Below are positions 1-8,995 of a stretch of 64,000 nt of DNA, one piece after another. The notes under the pieces are model-generated. The model did no database searches. It worked only from the letters and a program-made list of their open reading frames with translations, and was not told the origin of the DNA. The DNA comes from Chryseosolibacter sp036402075 (GTDB lineage: Bacteria; Bacteroidota; Bacteroidia; Cytophagales; Cyclobacteriaceae). The stretch is from positions 10,609 through 74,608 of the forward strand of contig DASWTP010000066.1 of the NCBI GenBank assembly GCA_036402075.1. The letters are read 5' to 3'. The translations under genes were made by a program, and so were the position numbers. Within the stretch, counting starts at the first letter, position 1, and each line of letters starts with the position of its first letter.

Positions 1-2570
1 GGAATATCATCGGGGTCGGGTATGATTGGCGGATTCGGATCGGTCGGATCAGGAGTGTCGGGATCGTCCTGGACTTCAACAAAAATTTCACCGGTTGTGC
101 AAACAAAAGGATCGTTTGGATCACAAAGCGTGATGCGGATCGTATCCTTCCCAACAAAACCTGGATCAGGAGTAAAGATAAAGCACAGGTCCGAACCATT
201 CGGATCAGTTACCGTGCCTGAGTTTCCGGCAAGGACGTTATCAATTACCGCCTGATCATTTTCAACATCGGTGTATTGAATACAAATCTGCGTTGAAGTG
301 TTTTCCTGAACTGTCGTTGTAGTTTGGGTGATGACGGAAGGGTCATTCACCGGCACGATCGTAATGGTAATCGTGGCTACATCGCACAATGTGCCTGACG
401 TCTCATCACATACCGTGACCGTTGCCGTTACTGTTCCGTTAAAGTTTGGTGTTGGAACAAACGAGAAACACAGCGCATCGGTAATGGTAAATGTTCCCCC
501 AGTCGACACATTGGTGAACCCATCAATATGACTAGGGTCCCCATCCGGATCAGTCACATTAATGCACTCATTCAATGGCGTGTCCTCATCGATCGTGTAT
601 TGGAGGTCATCGATCGGGTTGTTGTTCTCATCAACAATCACTGGCGGATTGTTTACACCGGGGAAATCAATGAAGCTCAAGAACGTGTTGCTGTTGGCCA
701 CACCGTCTGAAACCGTGAATGAGACTCTTCGCGTGAGGAGTGAAGGCGACCCATTGGAATTCGTATAAATAATGGATTGCAAGGCCGCGATATAATTGGC
801 TAATGAAGCGGTGCCGTTCAGTGTCAGCACACCCGTTGTTGCATTGTAAGCTCCTGAAATCCCGTTTTGGTTTGTAAAGACGAGTGCGTCTTCGGTGCTG
901 ACAAAATTATTGCTGATCGCCACGGAGGCTCCGGTGAGTGAAGTATGGTCCAGGTCGGAAATATTGATTTCATCATTAACCTGCATCGAATTCACAAACG
1001 GAAAGAGGATCGTGGGCGCGGAGACAACAGGAGCATCGTTGACAGGCTGCACCGTGACCGTGTTGGAAAATGTGTTGCTGTCATCGAGCCCATCATTTAC
1101 AACAATGCTGACAGTACGAAGGCTGGCCGTTGGATTGTCGCTTGTATTGGCGTACCGTAAACTTCTCAAGGTCGATTGCCAGCCGGCCAGTGACGCGCTT
1201 CCTGTCAATGTTAGAATACCTGTCGTGGAATTGAATGAACCAGCAATTCCAGCGGCTGCTGAAAACTGTAAGAGGTCTTCGGCCGAAACATAGCCATTGA
1301 TCATAACTGTTGCCTCATCCAGTTCGGTATCGTCTTCATCGGTGATCGTGAGCGTTTCGGCCAAAAGTTTTGCGGGTTCATTTTCAACATATGTGACGGG
1401 GCTGCCTACCCCCGACAGTACCGGTGGAATGTTTTGAATGACAATCGTGAAACTGGTGCCGGAGCTTGCCCTGCCACTGTTACATTGGCCAAATGCTTTC
1501 GCCTGTGCGGTGATTGAATCTCCAATAGCAAGTGGCGTTGCGAGCACCTTCAGCCATGAGCCATCGCTTTGCGTGTCTACCGTGTCGCGCTCCTTCAATG
1601 CTTTTGAGCTGTCAAAAACACTAATGTAGATCTCAGCTCCGGCAATCGACCTTCCGGTGATATCGCTTTCACCAGCTTTGAGGGGAATGTTAATTGTGGG
1701 CCGCGGAGTAAAGCCAACCCGGAAACCCTGACAAGTCGGACACAGATTAGTTAATGCGGTTGGACATTGGTTAGTTGCCAACTCCAGGAACGCGCAGGAG
1801 TTGCAGCCTGCATAATCGGAATCGTCCAGTCCTCCTATGTCGGAGATTTTGCCAGACATCGCGCAGGTAGCGGATACGTTCGTCAATGCAACGATCCGGA
1901 GCTCTGTATTCTGTGAAATCTGGAAGAGCGATTGCAGGTCCGCAAACGGAACGTAGAAATCGTAAAAATAATCAGGGTCCGAGCAGCTGACTTCATCAGC
2001 AATGGAGATCTGAAAGTGAGAGCTCAGATTATACCGGACCAACTCATTAGGGCAACTTTCAATTCCGTCAATATTGTAGACATAGATTCCCTTGGTTTGA
2101 TTCTTAATGAGCGTAATATCGATTTCGAAGCCTGGATTGTCCGGAGTTGAGTTGGGATCGTCTGTTCCAACGTTTCCATCGGTATCGATTAATATAGAGT
2201 AAGCCTCAACGCTCGGTTGATCTTTAGCCACACGGAAACGGAAAATCAGGTTGCCTCCCTTCAGCACACCGTAAACTGAAAATCCTCTGTTATCATATGT
2301 CAGCTCGGTGGTACCACAATTAGCACCCGCCTGAATGTCGTTCAACACTTCGCCATCGGCCGACTTCGGAAGACCGAACATCGGGATCTCGAATTCATCT
2401 ACATTGTAGCCATCGTTTGAAAAGCCAGCAGTTGTTGTGGAAACAAAACCGTCTCCATTCGGGTCGAGAATGCTCGTTGAGGCAGGCGAAATGATCTTTC
2501 CACGCTGCGCAAGCGCACTAGTGGCCAGCGCAAGACACGCCAGCGTGGATATAGTTATAAGTTTAGTCAA
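1..2570 (-). CDS. Giant cadherin-like repeat surface protein, C-terminus outside window
   Basis: The minus strand is open from a TTG at 2570 to the window edge (856 codons seen), so the protein is truncated only by the window. The first 21 residues form a signal peptide (LTISTLACLALATSALAQ-like, cut after AQ). A TAA lies in frame upstream and no ATG fits, so TTG is chosen; GAGG stands about 8 bases before it. After a roughly 330-residue N-terminal part rich in Asp and Cys come repeats of about 100 residues containing TLTITDEDD, LTLTGSASLAGW, VSIVVNDG and VPVNDAP-like joins. These are typical of cadherin/dystroglycan-type and VCBS-like adhesin repeats. The visible end is a Pro/Asp-rich linker (DPTDPNPP). 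It is probably secreted or cell-surface; a T9SS sorting domain may lie beyond the edge. The exact role is unknown. Confidence 0.88.
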   Translation of the reverse strand, partial: MTKLITISTLACLALATSALAQRGKIISPASTSILDPNGDGFVSTTTAGFSNDGYNVDEFEIPMFGLPKSADGEVLNDIQAGANCGTTELTYDNRGFSVYGVLKGGNLIFRFRVAKDQPSVEAYSILIDTDGNVGTDDPNSTPDNPGFEIDITLIKNQTKGIYVYNIDGIESCPNELVRYNLSSHFQISIADEVSCSDPDYFYDFYVPFADLQSLFQISQNTELRIVALTNVSATCAMSGKISDIGGLDDSDYAGCNSCAFLELATNQCPTALTNLCPTCQGFRVGFTPRPTINIPLKAGESDITGRSIAGAEIYISVFDSSKALKERDTVDTQSDGSWLKVLATPLAIGDSITAQAKAFGQCNSGRASSGTSFTIVIQNIPPVLSGVGSPVTYVENEPAKLLAETLTITDEDDTELDEATVMINGYVSAEDLLQFSAAAGIAGSFNSTTGILTLTGSASLAGWQSTLRSLRYANTSDNPTASLRTVSIVVNDGLDDSNTFSNTVTVQPVNDAPVVSAPTILFPFVNSMQVNDEINISDLDHTSLTGASVAISNNFVSTEDALVFTNQNGISGAYNATTGVLTLNGTASLANYIAALQSIIYTNSNGSPSLLTRRVSFTVSDGVANSNTFLSFIDFPGVNNPPVIVDENNNPIDDLQYTIDEDTPLNECINVTDPDGDPSHIDGFTNVSTGGTFTITDALCFSFVPTPNFNGTVTATVTVCDETSGTLCDVATITITIVPVNDPSVITQTTTTVQENTSTQICIQYTDVENDQAVIDNVLAGNSGTVTDPNGSDLCFIFTPDPGFVGKDTIRITLCDPNDPFVCTTGEIFVEVQDDPDTPDPTDPNPPIIPDPDDI

Positions 2571-2894
2571 GTGGGGGACCTCTAAACTCAGGGAATATAA
2601 GAAAAATCTAACTTAGGTTTATATTTTAAGAGGTTTACTTTAAGGAAATACACCGTACTGGGTAGTTGATTATCAGGCGTTAACGTGGAGCAGTCTTCTG
2701 AGCCAGACATTTTTGTATCGAAAGGAACGTTTTGATCCCTGAAAACCGTTAACCAATTAATAGAAAGAAAAAGCGAGCTAGTCCGGATTATTACAGCATC
2801 TTTGCGGCTCGCAAGGTATTCCAGAACCCGTCCTGTCGTACATCTCGGCTCTAATACCACCAATAAATTAACCTTTTACACATTTTATTAGTTG

Positions 2895-3200
2895 ATGAAC
2901 ATTTATGTAGGAAACCTCAGTCGCCAGGCGGCTGAGTCGGAAGTGCGTGCGCTTTTTGAAGCGTTCGGAGAAGTTAAATCAGTAAAGCTTGTCAAAGATT
3001 TCCAGACGGGTGAGCCTCGAGGTTTCGCCTTCGTGGAAATGCCCGTAAAAGAGCAGGCTAACGAAGCCATCAATGCTCTTGATTCAAAAGAATTTCAACG
3101 CAGAACATTAAAAGTAAATGAAGCCAAGCCAAAAGGCCCGGTGGTTTACAACAGTTTCAGCAGCCAGTATGGCTACAAAAATCGCTTTGAGAAATATTAA
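2895..3200 (+). CDS. RRM-type RNA-binding protein
   Basis: A 101-residue protein with a single RNA recognition motif. RNP-2 is IYVGNL near residue 3 and RNP-1 is GFAFVEM near residue 44; together they form the single-stranded RNA-binding face. The domain fills residues 1-80, followed by a short tail ending in an aromatic and basic stretch. Small single-RRM proteins are common in Bacteroidota and cyanobacteria, usually as cold- or stress-linked RNA-binding proteins. ATG at 2895 is preferred over the TTG just before it. No Shine-Dalgarno sequence is seen, which is normal for this phylum. The gene stands alone and ends at a strong shared terminator. Confidence 0.93.
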   Translation: MNIYVGNLSRQAAESEVRALFEAFGEVKSVKLVKDFQTGEPRGFAFVEMPVKEQANEAINALDSKEFQRRTLKVNEAKPKGPVVYNSFSSQYGYKNRFEKY

Positions 3201-3222
3201 TGTCAGGGCATTGTGAAAAAAA

Positions 3223-3250
3223 AACCAACCTGCTTCGGGTTGGTTTTTTT
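3223..3250. terminator. Bidirectional intrinsic terminator
   Basis: AACCAACC and GGTTGGTT form a stem with a short loop. It has an A run on the left and seven T on the right, so it can stop the RRM gene (plus) and the converging DUF2911 gene (minus). Confidence 0.9.
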
Positions 3251-3253
3251 GCC

Positions 3254-3799
3254 CTATTGGGCTTTCACCGGGATAATAAACCGCGTGTCAGACCATTCGA
3301 ATATCATATTGATACCCTCGCCAGCCGGGGCCAGTGATATGGTGAACTGTTCCACAGGAGAGGAAATCTTTTCAACGGGTACTTTGGTTTTCAGTACGTC
3401 AAGGTCATAGTCAGGCTCGTATGCTCCCCACTTGCCTATCTCTGTATTCACACCGATTTCAAAGGTCTGCTCACCTGGAATTGCATAAAGTCGATAGGTT
3501 CCAGCCTTCAGGGGTGAATTGTTCAAGAGCACATCGCGGTTGAATGTCACTTCCGTGGACTCGTTCGCTCCCAGTCGCCAGTATTTCCCGTAAGGCTGAA
3601 GTGCGTTTTGACTTTCCGGGCCAAAGATCAGACGGCCTCGCACCGATGGCCTGCTATATGAGATGTTAACCGTTATCCCGCCAGAGGTTAAGGTTGCGTT
3701 TCCTTGTGGACTTAACGATCGGTTGCGATACATCAGGTACGCGTAAGCCGCGCCAAGCAGAACTACAAGTGCCAGAACGCCAATGACGATCTTTTTCAT
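3254..3799 (-). CDS. DUF2911 membrane-anchored or exported protein
   Basis: A 181-residue protein. It opens with MKKIVIGVLALVVLLGAAYAY, a single hydrophobic segment that acts as signal anchor or signal peptide. The rest matches the DUF2911 pattern: SYSRPSVRGRLIFG, then YGKYWRLGANESTEVTF, then LKAGTYRLYAIPGE, and a C-terminal FEWSDTRFIIPV strand. The family is common in Bacteroidota and has no settled function. The start at 3799 is chosen because the hydrophobic segment begins there; an upstream in-frame start would add 35 residues of unlikely sequence overlapping the next gene. It is the last gene of a minus-strand run and shares its terminator with the converging RRM gene. Confidence 0.87.
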   Translation of the reverse strand: MKKIVIGVLALVVLLGAAYAYLMYRNRSLSPQGNATLTSGGITVNISYSRPSVRGRLIFGPESQNALQPYGKYWRLGANESTEVTFNRDVLLNNSPLKAGTYRLYAIPGEQTFEIGVNTEIGKWGAYEPDYDLDVLKTKVPVEKISSPVEQFTISLAPAGEGINMIFEWSDTRFIIPVKAQ

Positions 3800-3885
3800 A
3801 ACAGGTTTTGGTTTGGGCTTAAAGATAAGAAAAGAATTGAAACCGGCTTTGCTTATGCGGCTGACGTACGCGACTGAACAAGAAA

Positions 3886-4104
3886 TCAGCTCACCACGAA
3901 CCACTCCCCCTTTTCATTTTTGGAGTAACTCAGCCCGTTGCTCATCACGTATATGGTCCTACCGCGATCGTCTGTAAAATTCTTTTGCTCGTAGACACGA
4001 ATGCCACCATTCTCGCGCGTCAGGAAAACAGTCAGCGCATGAAGCGTTGGCGCGACTTCATTTAGCCACTGATCATCGGTTTCACGTACAAATGCCTGAC
4101 TCAT
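3886..4104 (-). CDS. Small conserved-looking hypothetical protein
   Basis: A 72-residue soluble protein with no signal peptide or known motif. The sequence has an ordinary composition with mixed helix and strand character (VAPTLHALTVFLTRENGGIRV, then GRTIYVMSNGLSYSKNEKGEW). It sits 19 bases downstream of the DoxX gene on the same strand and so is probably cotranscribed with it. I do not recognise the family. The ATG and the tight spacing favour a real gene. Confidence 0.6.
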   Translation of the reverse strand: MSQAFVRETDDQWLNEVAPTLHALTVFLTRENGGIRVYEQKNFTDDRGRTIYVMSNGLSYSKNEKGEWFVVS

Positions 4105-4123
4105 ATCTATTACGTTGAAAAAA

Positions 4124-4534
4124 TCAATACCACTGCGACCAAAGTCGCTTCACACCATAGCCACTATCACCGACAAAGAAGAACAACAGCGAAAAGAGAA
4201 AAAATAAAAACGGGTGCTGTCCATCCGTAAAGATCTTGCTTCCGCCCATAACCACCGTTATGAAAACAAATGTGGCCATCAAAAAAACTGAAGCGGCCCG
4301 TATCCAGATTCCAAGAATGAAACATAGGCCTCCGATAAATTCAACACCTTTACCGACATAAGCTGAAAATAACGGGAGCGGTACATTCAAGTCGGTGAGC
4401 CACGGCTGATACGACAGCATCTCCTCGCTATTGAACAGCTGACTGCCGTGAACGATCAGCAACAGTCCAACGACAATTCGGACAGCGGCCACGCCTTTCA
4501 TTGAAAGAGGTTCAGAAGAATTCAACCACATCAT
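4124..4534 (-). CDS. DoxX family membrane protein
   Basis: About 136 residues with four predicted membrane helices. The pattern fits DoxX/DoxD-like proteins: an N-terminal helix RIVVGLLLIVHGSQLF, then VGKGVEFIGGLCFILGIWIRAA, then a third helix FVFITVVMGG and a fourth rich in Phe/Leu. DoxX-like proteins are small inner-membrane proteins, some linked to quinone or redox chemistry; the reaction here is unknown. ATG at 4534 (or 4531) is preferred over the TTG at 4540. It probably leads the two- or three-gene unit running left. Confidence 0.85.
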   Translation of the reverse strand: MMWLNSSEPLSMKGVAAVRIVVGLLLIVHGSQLFNSEEMLSYQPWLTDLNVPLPLFSAYVGKGVEFIGGLCFILGIWIRAASVFLMATFVFITVVMGGSKIFTDGQHPFLFFLFSLLFFFVGDSGYGVKRLWSQWY

Positions 4535-4593
4535 CGGCAATTTTTAGAAGGAAGGTACGCAGAATTGACGCGTCATAAAAACAACAGCGACCG

Positions 4594-4634
4594 GCAAAAA
4601 AAACGCAAGCTGCACTTACGGGAAGCAGCTTGCG
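4594..4634 (-). terminator. Intrinsic terminator for the small membrane protein gene
   Basis: On the minus strand, CGCAAGCTGC and GCAGCTTGCG form a perfect 10-bp stem with an 11-base loop, followed by eight T. It lies about 130 bases downstream of the stop at 4771. Confidence 0.85.
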
Positions 4635-4770
4635 CTCATTAGTTGTAGTTGGAAAACGAGACGGTAAGTTTTTCCCGACTATCGTTGCTGCGCTTCGTAA
4701 ACCGGTTAAAATACGTCTCGCGGTGAGTTAAAAATATTTATGCCATATTCATATAAGATAAAGGTGTACA

Positions 4771-4995
4771 TCAGATCGCCTTCAACACCCGGAAGGGAAA
4801 CATGAGGATGGCTCCAATAAATTTAAAGACGACCTCGAGTGTAAATCCTACGATCCGGAACGGAAGGAGAATGAGCCAGATGATCGGAAAAAGAAAAAGA
4901 ATAATCAGGGCCAGCGGCCAGCACAGCACAAAGAGTAAACACCAAAGTATCAGTGCAAGAAACGTTCGCATAGTGGTTTGTTTATTTTGATCCAT
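4771..4995 (-). CDS. Small hydrophobic membrane protein
   Basis: 74 residues from ATG 4995, or 66 from ATG 4971. After a short polar start (MDQNKQTT) almost the whole chain is hydrophobic. There are two probable membrane segments, LALILWCLLFVLCWPLALI and an adjoining Phe/Ile/Leu stretch, then an amphipathic end with FPFRVLKAI. No catalytic motif is visible. The strong terminator downstream and a non-random, fully membrane-like composition support a real gene. Function unknown. Confidence 0.65.
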   Translation of the reverse strand: MDQNKQTTMRTFLALILWCLLFVLCWPLALIILFLFPIIWLILLPFRIVGFTLEVVFKFIGAILMFPFRVLKAI

Positions 4996-5102
4996 GCAAA
5001 CGCGCAGCCAAAAAATAATGGCGCGAAATGAAGCAGAAAAGACAAGTGGAGAGCAGGACAGTATTCGCAAGTGTACAGCCTACTGTTCGGAGATGTACAG
5101 CG

Positions 5103-5735
5103 TTACTTCCTGTAGACGAACGTGAGATCATCCCCGTGAGTGCCCGCCATCAAGAGCGTTCCATATACGATCTCCCCAGGGTCTACCACTTTGTTCCAGA
5201 TGGCATTCCGGTCAAGGGTCTCGATGTTTATGCGGTTCGCCTTGCTGGCACGGATAGCATTGCCAATTCCGATAACGGCCCCGACAGGAAGAAAGAAAAC
5301 GTTCGTATCCACGTTCCCGCTCGCATCGGTCTCCCAGCTTACCACCCAGGGGCCATATAATGCGTGAAGCAAATGCCGACCTGTTCGTTGTTTCACCTTC
5401 TCGCCATACTCCATGGGCGTATAAAGGCGTCTGGCGGAACCGTTGGGTCCGAAGACGCGTAAATTAGCAGGACTTAATTCGATCGTTTCCAGCGAGCGAT
5501 TCTCCACACGTACCGCCACCGCAATCATCCCGAACTTACGCTCCTTCTTTGTATACCATTTGTTGCGTGACGCATATTGTATGTTGTGTGCATAGCTTAC
5601 CTCTACATCATTGCTCACCTGGGCATCGAAATAGGAAAATCGATCAAGCTTTACAGGCTTGTAGGATGATGCACATGAAAAGAATAACAGGCTGGGTACG
5701 ATGAGGAAGAATCGGGAGGCTTTCAGGTTCCACAT
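5103..5735 (-). CDS. Putative lipoprotein, hypothetical
   Basis: A 210-residue protein with a lipoprotein signal: FFLIVPSLLFFSCASS, with Cys near residue 21 as the lipidation site. The mature part has a beta-rich stretch (GMIAVAVRVENRSLETIELSPANLRVF) like domains found in extracellular DUF4352-type lipoproteins. Two hydrophobic patches (YGPWVVSW and FFLPVGAVIGIGNAI) follow, and it ends GTLLMAGTHGDDLTFVYRK. It probably sits in the periplasmic leaflet or outer membrane. Function is not known. Neighbouring minus-strand genes have separate terminators, so it may be its own transcript. Confidence 0.78.
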   Translation of the reverse strand: MWNLKASRFFLIVPSLLFFSCASSYKPVKLDRFSYFDAQVSNDVEVSYAHNIQYASRNKWYTKKERKFGMIAVAVRVENRSLETIELSPANLRVFGPNGSARRLYTPMEYGEKVKQRTGRHLLHALYGPWVVSWETDASGNVDTNVFFLPVGAVIGIGNAIRASKANRINIETLDRNAIWNKVVDPGEIVYGTLLMAGTHGDDLTFVYRK

Positions 5736-5781
5736 TGGCAGAGTCGGGTTTGCTCAAAGATACAAACAGCCAGCAGCACTG

Positions 5782-5820
5782 CAAAAAAAAAGCCGCTACG
5801 ATCTACGATCATAACGGCTT
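5782..5820 (-). terminator. Probable intrinsic terminator after the YceI gene
   Basis: On the minus strand AAGCCG pairs with CGGCTT around an AT-rich loop, followed by nine T. It lies 19 bases beyond the YceI stop. Confidence 0.8.
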
Positions 5821-5838
5821 CCCGTAAGGAGTGCGTTT

Positions 5839-6525
5839 TTATTGCATGGCCTCTGCTGCCCGCTGGGCTTCGAGGTAAAGTTCAATGTTCACCGTTTCCG
5901 AAATGAATTTATCACCGAGCGTCTTGTCGTTCCCATAATTCATCTGCCACTGTGTTCGATCAATATCGAAATTTGCTTTTGCCTTCAGCGTCTTACCATC
6001 GAGGTCTACTTTCGCTGGGAAGGTGATGTTTTTGGTAACATCCTTTAATTTCAGGTTTCCGCTGATGCTGAAGTTAGCGCCTTCCACCAGTGACTTTTCT
6101 CCATCCCTGGGTTGCCACGGCATTACATTGGTGATTTCAAAAGTTGCTGTTCCAAACTTTGAGGCGTCAAAAAAGTCGCCACTCAACAAATGCGGACGCA
6201 ACTTTTCCTTAATGCCCGGATCGCGCTGCTCCATTTGCATGGAGTTAATGTTGATCACAAACGAGCCGCCTGAAATCGAATCGTTATTTACTGCCACAGC
6301 CCCATAGTTGAGCTTGAAAGTACCCGGATGGTTCTTGCCGACACCGTTGCCGGTAAATTTTACATACGATCGCGCTGTATCTACTGCGAAGGAAATGCCA
6401 GTCGCAGCCACAGCTTGTTCTTTTTCTGTAATCTTCGCATCGTCACCCTTTGGCGCTTTGTCGCAGGCTGCGAGCGAAAATAGAAATGCAGCGACCACCA
6501 GGATCGTTTGGATATGCTTCTTCAT
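5839..6525 (-). CDS. YceI-like domain lipoprotein
   Basis: A 228-residue lipoprotein. The signal MKKHIQTILVVAAFLFSLAAC ends in a lipobox with Cys at 21. The mature part is a YceI-like lipocalin-fold domain: ISFAVDTARSYVKFTGNGVG, SGGSFVININSMQ, then KLRPHLLSGDFFDASKFGTA with the family's typical FFD.SKF.T.TF block, FSISGNLKLKDVTKNITFPA and FDIDRTQWQMNYGND. YceI proteins bind isoprenoid-like lipids or quinones in a hydrophobic pocket in the periplasm; the ligand here is unknown. ATG 6525 gives the clean lipoprotein signal, whereas the longer reading frame upstream does not. Confidence 0.93.
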   Translation of the reverse strand: MKKHIQTILVVAAFLFSLAACDKAPKGDDAKITEKEQAVAATGISFAVDTARSYVKFTGNGVGKNHPGTFKLNYGAVAVNNDSISGGSFVININSMQMEQRDPGIKEKLRPHLLSGDFFDASKFGTATFEITNVMPWQPRDGEKSLVEGANFSISGNLKLKDVTKNITFPAKVDLDGKTLKAKANFDIDRTQWQMNYGNDKTLGDKFISETVNIELYLEAQRAAEAMQ

Positions 6526-6701
6526 TTTAAAGATGTTTTTGCGCATGAGGAAAAAAAATATACCGTTGACAACCGTCAGCCGATCACGTGGACCCATTCA
6601 AAGATGAAGCGCCTGGCTGCTTTGGCGGTCTGGTGCCCGATGGTCAGTGAAGCGGCTGGCACAGAATTTTTCAAAATAAGCTTTCGCGGAAAGCCGAACC
6701 G

Positions 6702-8750
6702 ATGACAATCCCCGAAATGACCTCTGTGGCAAAGCCTTCTAAACTTCTGTTTAATACTCAGGGCAATGAGTCTGCAGCACTTATTGAAGGCATTGATTGG
6801 TCAAAATCTGTGCTCGGACCGATCGAAACCTGGCCTCAAACACTTCATTTGACGCTCGCAATGCTACTGAACGCGGCCCTGCCAATCGCGCTTTTTTGGG
6901 GAAAAGACTATATACTTTTCTACAATGATGCAGCGCGCTTTCTCGACAATGGAAAGCATCCAGCTTCATTGGGTAAGAAAGGTCAGGAGGTTTTTGAAGA
7001 ACAATGGCTGCAGCACAAAAGACGGCTCGACCACGTGCTGACCACTGGCGAGACGTTGTGGTTTGAAGATCAGCCTATGCCTCGCAAGGGCAAAGGAAGT
7101 TCGCTGGAGGTGATCTATGGATCGTTCAGCTATAGCGCGGTCTACAACGAAAACGGAGAACGTGTGGCCGTGCTTGTTGCGGGTATGGACACAACGCATA
7201 AAGTGACGTCTCTGCGCAAGCTTGAAGAAAGTGATCGAAACTTCCGCAATCTTGTGGAGCAGGCACCAATCGGAATTGCGATCCTTCGGGGTGAAAATTT
7301 TGAGTTTGAGCTGGCAAACGAATTTTATCGAACAATCTTTGGTGCCCGCGAGTCCCTCGTGGGTAGACCCATCCTGGAGGTGATGCCCAGTCACAAGGAA
7401 GGAACAATCAATCCTCTGCTGCAGCGTGTGCGCGAGACAGGAGTTGCATTCCACGGAAAGGAATCGATCATCACAAACACCTTTGGCATTGAGACGAAAC
7501 GCTATACGAACTTTGTTTATGAACCGTTGCGTGAATCAGATGGCACCATAAACCGCATTCTCGTTCTGGTGACTGATGTAAGTGAGCAGGTACGATCCAT
7601 TCAAACAGCCCAGCTTGCTGAAAAAGAATTGCGGCAAATGGCGGACGCAATGCCGCACCTCGTGTGGATAGCAACCGCGGATGGAACCGTCACGTTTATC
7701 AGCGATCGCGTTGCAGAGTTTTCAGGCGCCACCCGCAGGGCTGATGGTACGTGGCGATGGGAAGGCATGGTTCATCCCGAAGATGCGGAAGCGACACAAC
7801 GCCAATGGCAATTTTGCCTGGAGCATGGAACGATGTACGAAAAGGAACATCGGCTGATGATGATTGATGGCTCTTACCGCTGGCATATCAGTCGCGCGTT
7901 TGCGTTGAAGAACAGTGATGGGAAAATATCAAAGTGGTTTGGTACAGCCACGAACATCGATGATCAAAAAAGACTTTCTGAGGAGCTGGAGATCCGCGTT
8001 TCTGAAAGAACGAAGGAACTGCAGTCGTCAAACAACGAGCTCGCGCAATTTGCTTATGTGGCCTCTCACGATCTGCAGGAACCGCTGCGAAAAATCATCA
8101 CGTTCATTGAATTGCTCCAGCGCGAGGTTCCGGCAATGGCGGAAAAACCAAAAGGTTACCTCACAAAAATCGAACAATCCGCGTTGCGGATGAGCACGCT
8201 CATCAAAGACATCCTGAATTTTTCGCAGCTTGGTAAGACAGGAAATTCGTTTGCTGCCACGAACCTCAATGAAACCATCAACACTATCATGGGTGACCTG
8301 GAGGTATTGATTCAGCAGAAGGGTGCTACCATTCACTGCGAGCCGCTACCTATAGTTGAAGCCATCCCTCAGCAAATGAATCAGCTCTTCTACAACCTGC
8401 TAAGCAATTCACTGAAATTTACTGCAGCAGGTGTTGCACCAGTCGTTCACATCACCGCCAGAGAGCTTCAACGCAAAGATGTCTTGAAATACACAGAACT
8501 AAATCCCACCTTGAGGTATTTCCAAATCCAGTTCCGCGATAACGGCATTGGCTTCAATCAAAAATTTGCCGACCAGATCTTCACCATCTTTCAACGACTT
8601 AACAACAGGCAATCTTATTCCGGAACCGGTATTGGTTTGGCCCTTTGCAAGAAGATCGCGATTAATCACAATGGACTGATCCGCGCAAGCTCGGTAGAAA
8701 ACGAAGGCGCGACCTTCCATGTCATATTGCCGGTGACTCAACCGCAGTAG
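6702..8750 (+). CDS. Multi-PAS sensor histidine kinase, cytoplasmic
   Basis: 682 residues with no membrane segment. There are three PAS-like sensor parts: residues about 20-165 (LGPIETWPQ entry, FWGKDYILFYNDA), 175-300 (FRNLVEQAPIGIAILRG) and 308-425 (WIATADGTVTFISDRV, a PAS_3 fold with a PAC tail). The transmitter follows. H456 in the H box VASHDLQEPLRK is the expected phosphorylation site, N565/N569 lie in the N box, DNGIGF at 613-618 is the G1 box and GTGIGLAL the G2 box. No response regulator lies next to it, so its partner is encoded elsewhere. It diverges from the YceI gene with a 176-base gap. Confidence 0.94.
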   Translation: MTIPEMTSVAKPSKLLFNTQGNESAALIEGIDWSKSVLGPIETWPQTLHLTLAMLLNAALPIALFWGKDYILFYNDAARFLDNGKHPASLGKKGQEVFEEQWLQHKRRLDHVLTTGETLWFEDQPMPRKGKGSSLEVIYGSFSYSAVYNENGERVAVLVAGMDTTHKVTSLRKLEESDRNFRNLVEQAPIGIAILRGENFEFELANEFYRTIFGARESLVGRPILEVMPSHKEGTINPLLQRVRETGVAFHGKESIITNTFGIETKRYTNFVYEPLRESDGTINRILVLVTDVSEQVRSIQTAQLAEKELRQMADAMPHLVWIATADGTVTFISDRVAEFSGATRRADGTWRWEGMVHPEDAEATQRQWQFCLEHGTMYEKEHRLMMIDGSYRWHISRAFALKNSDGKISKWFGTATNIDDQKRLSEELEIRVSERTKELQSSNNELAQFAYVASHDLQEPLRKIITFIELLQREVPAMAEKPKGYLTKIEQSALRMSTLIKDILNFSQLGKTGNSFAATNLNETINTIMGDLEVLIQQKGATIHCEPLPIVEAIPQQMNQLFYNLLSNSLKFTAAGVAPVVHITARELQRKDVLKYTELNPTLRYFQIQFRDNGIGFNQKFADQIFTIFQRLNNRQSYSGTGIGLALCKKIAINHNGLIRASSVENEGATFHVILPVTQPQ

Positions 8751-8966
8751 GCGCGTCAACAAACGGGATTGAAACTGAACTTCCCGGAAATGTCAATCGA
8801 AGACCTGTTCGGCTCGACAAGTTTGTAATTTGGCCATAAAGGTGCTGCCTGATCTTTTCTATAGATGAATCGCGGAGGCACCTTACTTACATTTTGCGAA
8901 AACGGGATTTATCAGGCTGTTCTATTGAAATTTATCAACGTGTGGCTTTTGATGAAAAATACTGCT

Positions 8967-8974
8967 TAACTTTG
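8967..8974 (+). promoter_or_regulatory. Bacteroidota -7 promoter element for the E2 gene
   Basis: TAACTTTG matches the phylum's TAnnTTTG -7 consensus and lies 22 bases before the ATG at 8996, which would give a very short leader. A TTG 15 bases upstream is nearer than usual for the -33 element, so only the -7 element is called. Confidence 0.6.
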
Positions 8975-8995
8975 GCCACAGAAAACGTTTGAAAC

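Noticed and set aside
2588..2863. 91-codon minus-strand open frame before the RRM gene
   Set aside because: It fills the gap between divergent genes, has no motif, signal or sensible composition, and would overlap the likely promoters of both neighbours.
4639..4770. Gap between the terminator and the small membrane protein gene
   Set aside because: Checked for a small RNA or gene; only AT-rich sequence without a convincing promoter or open frame.
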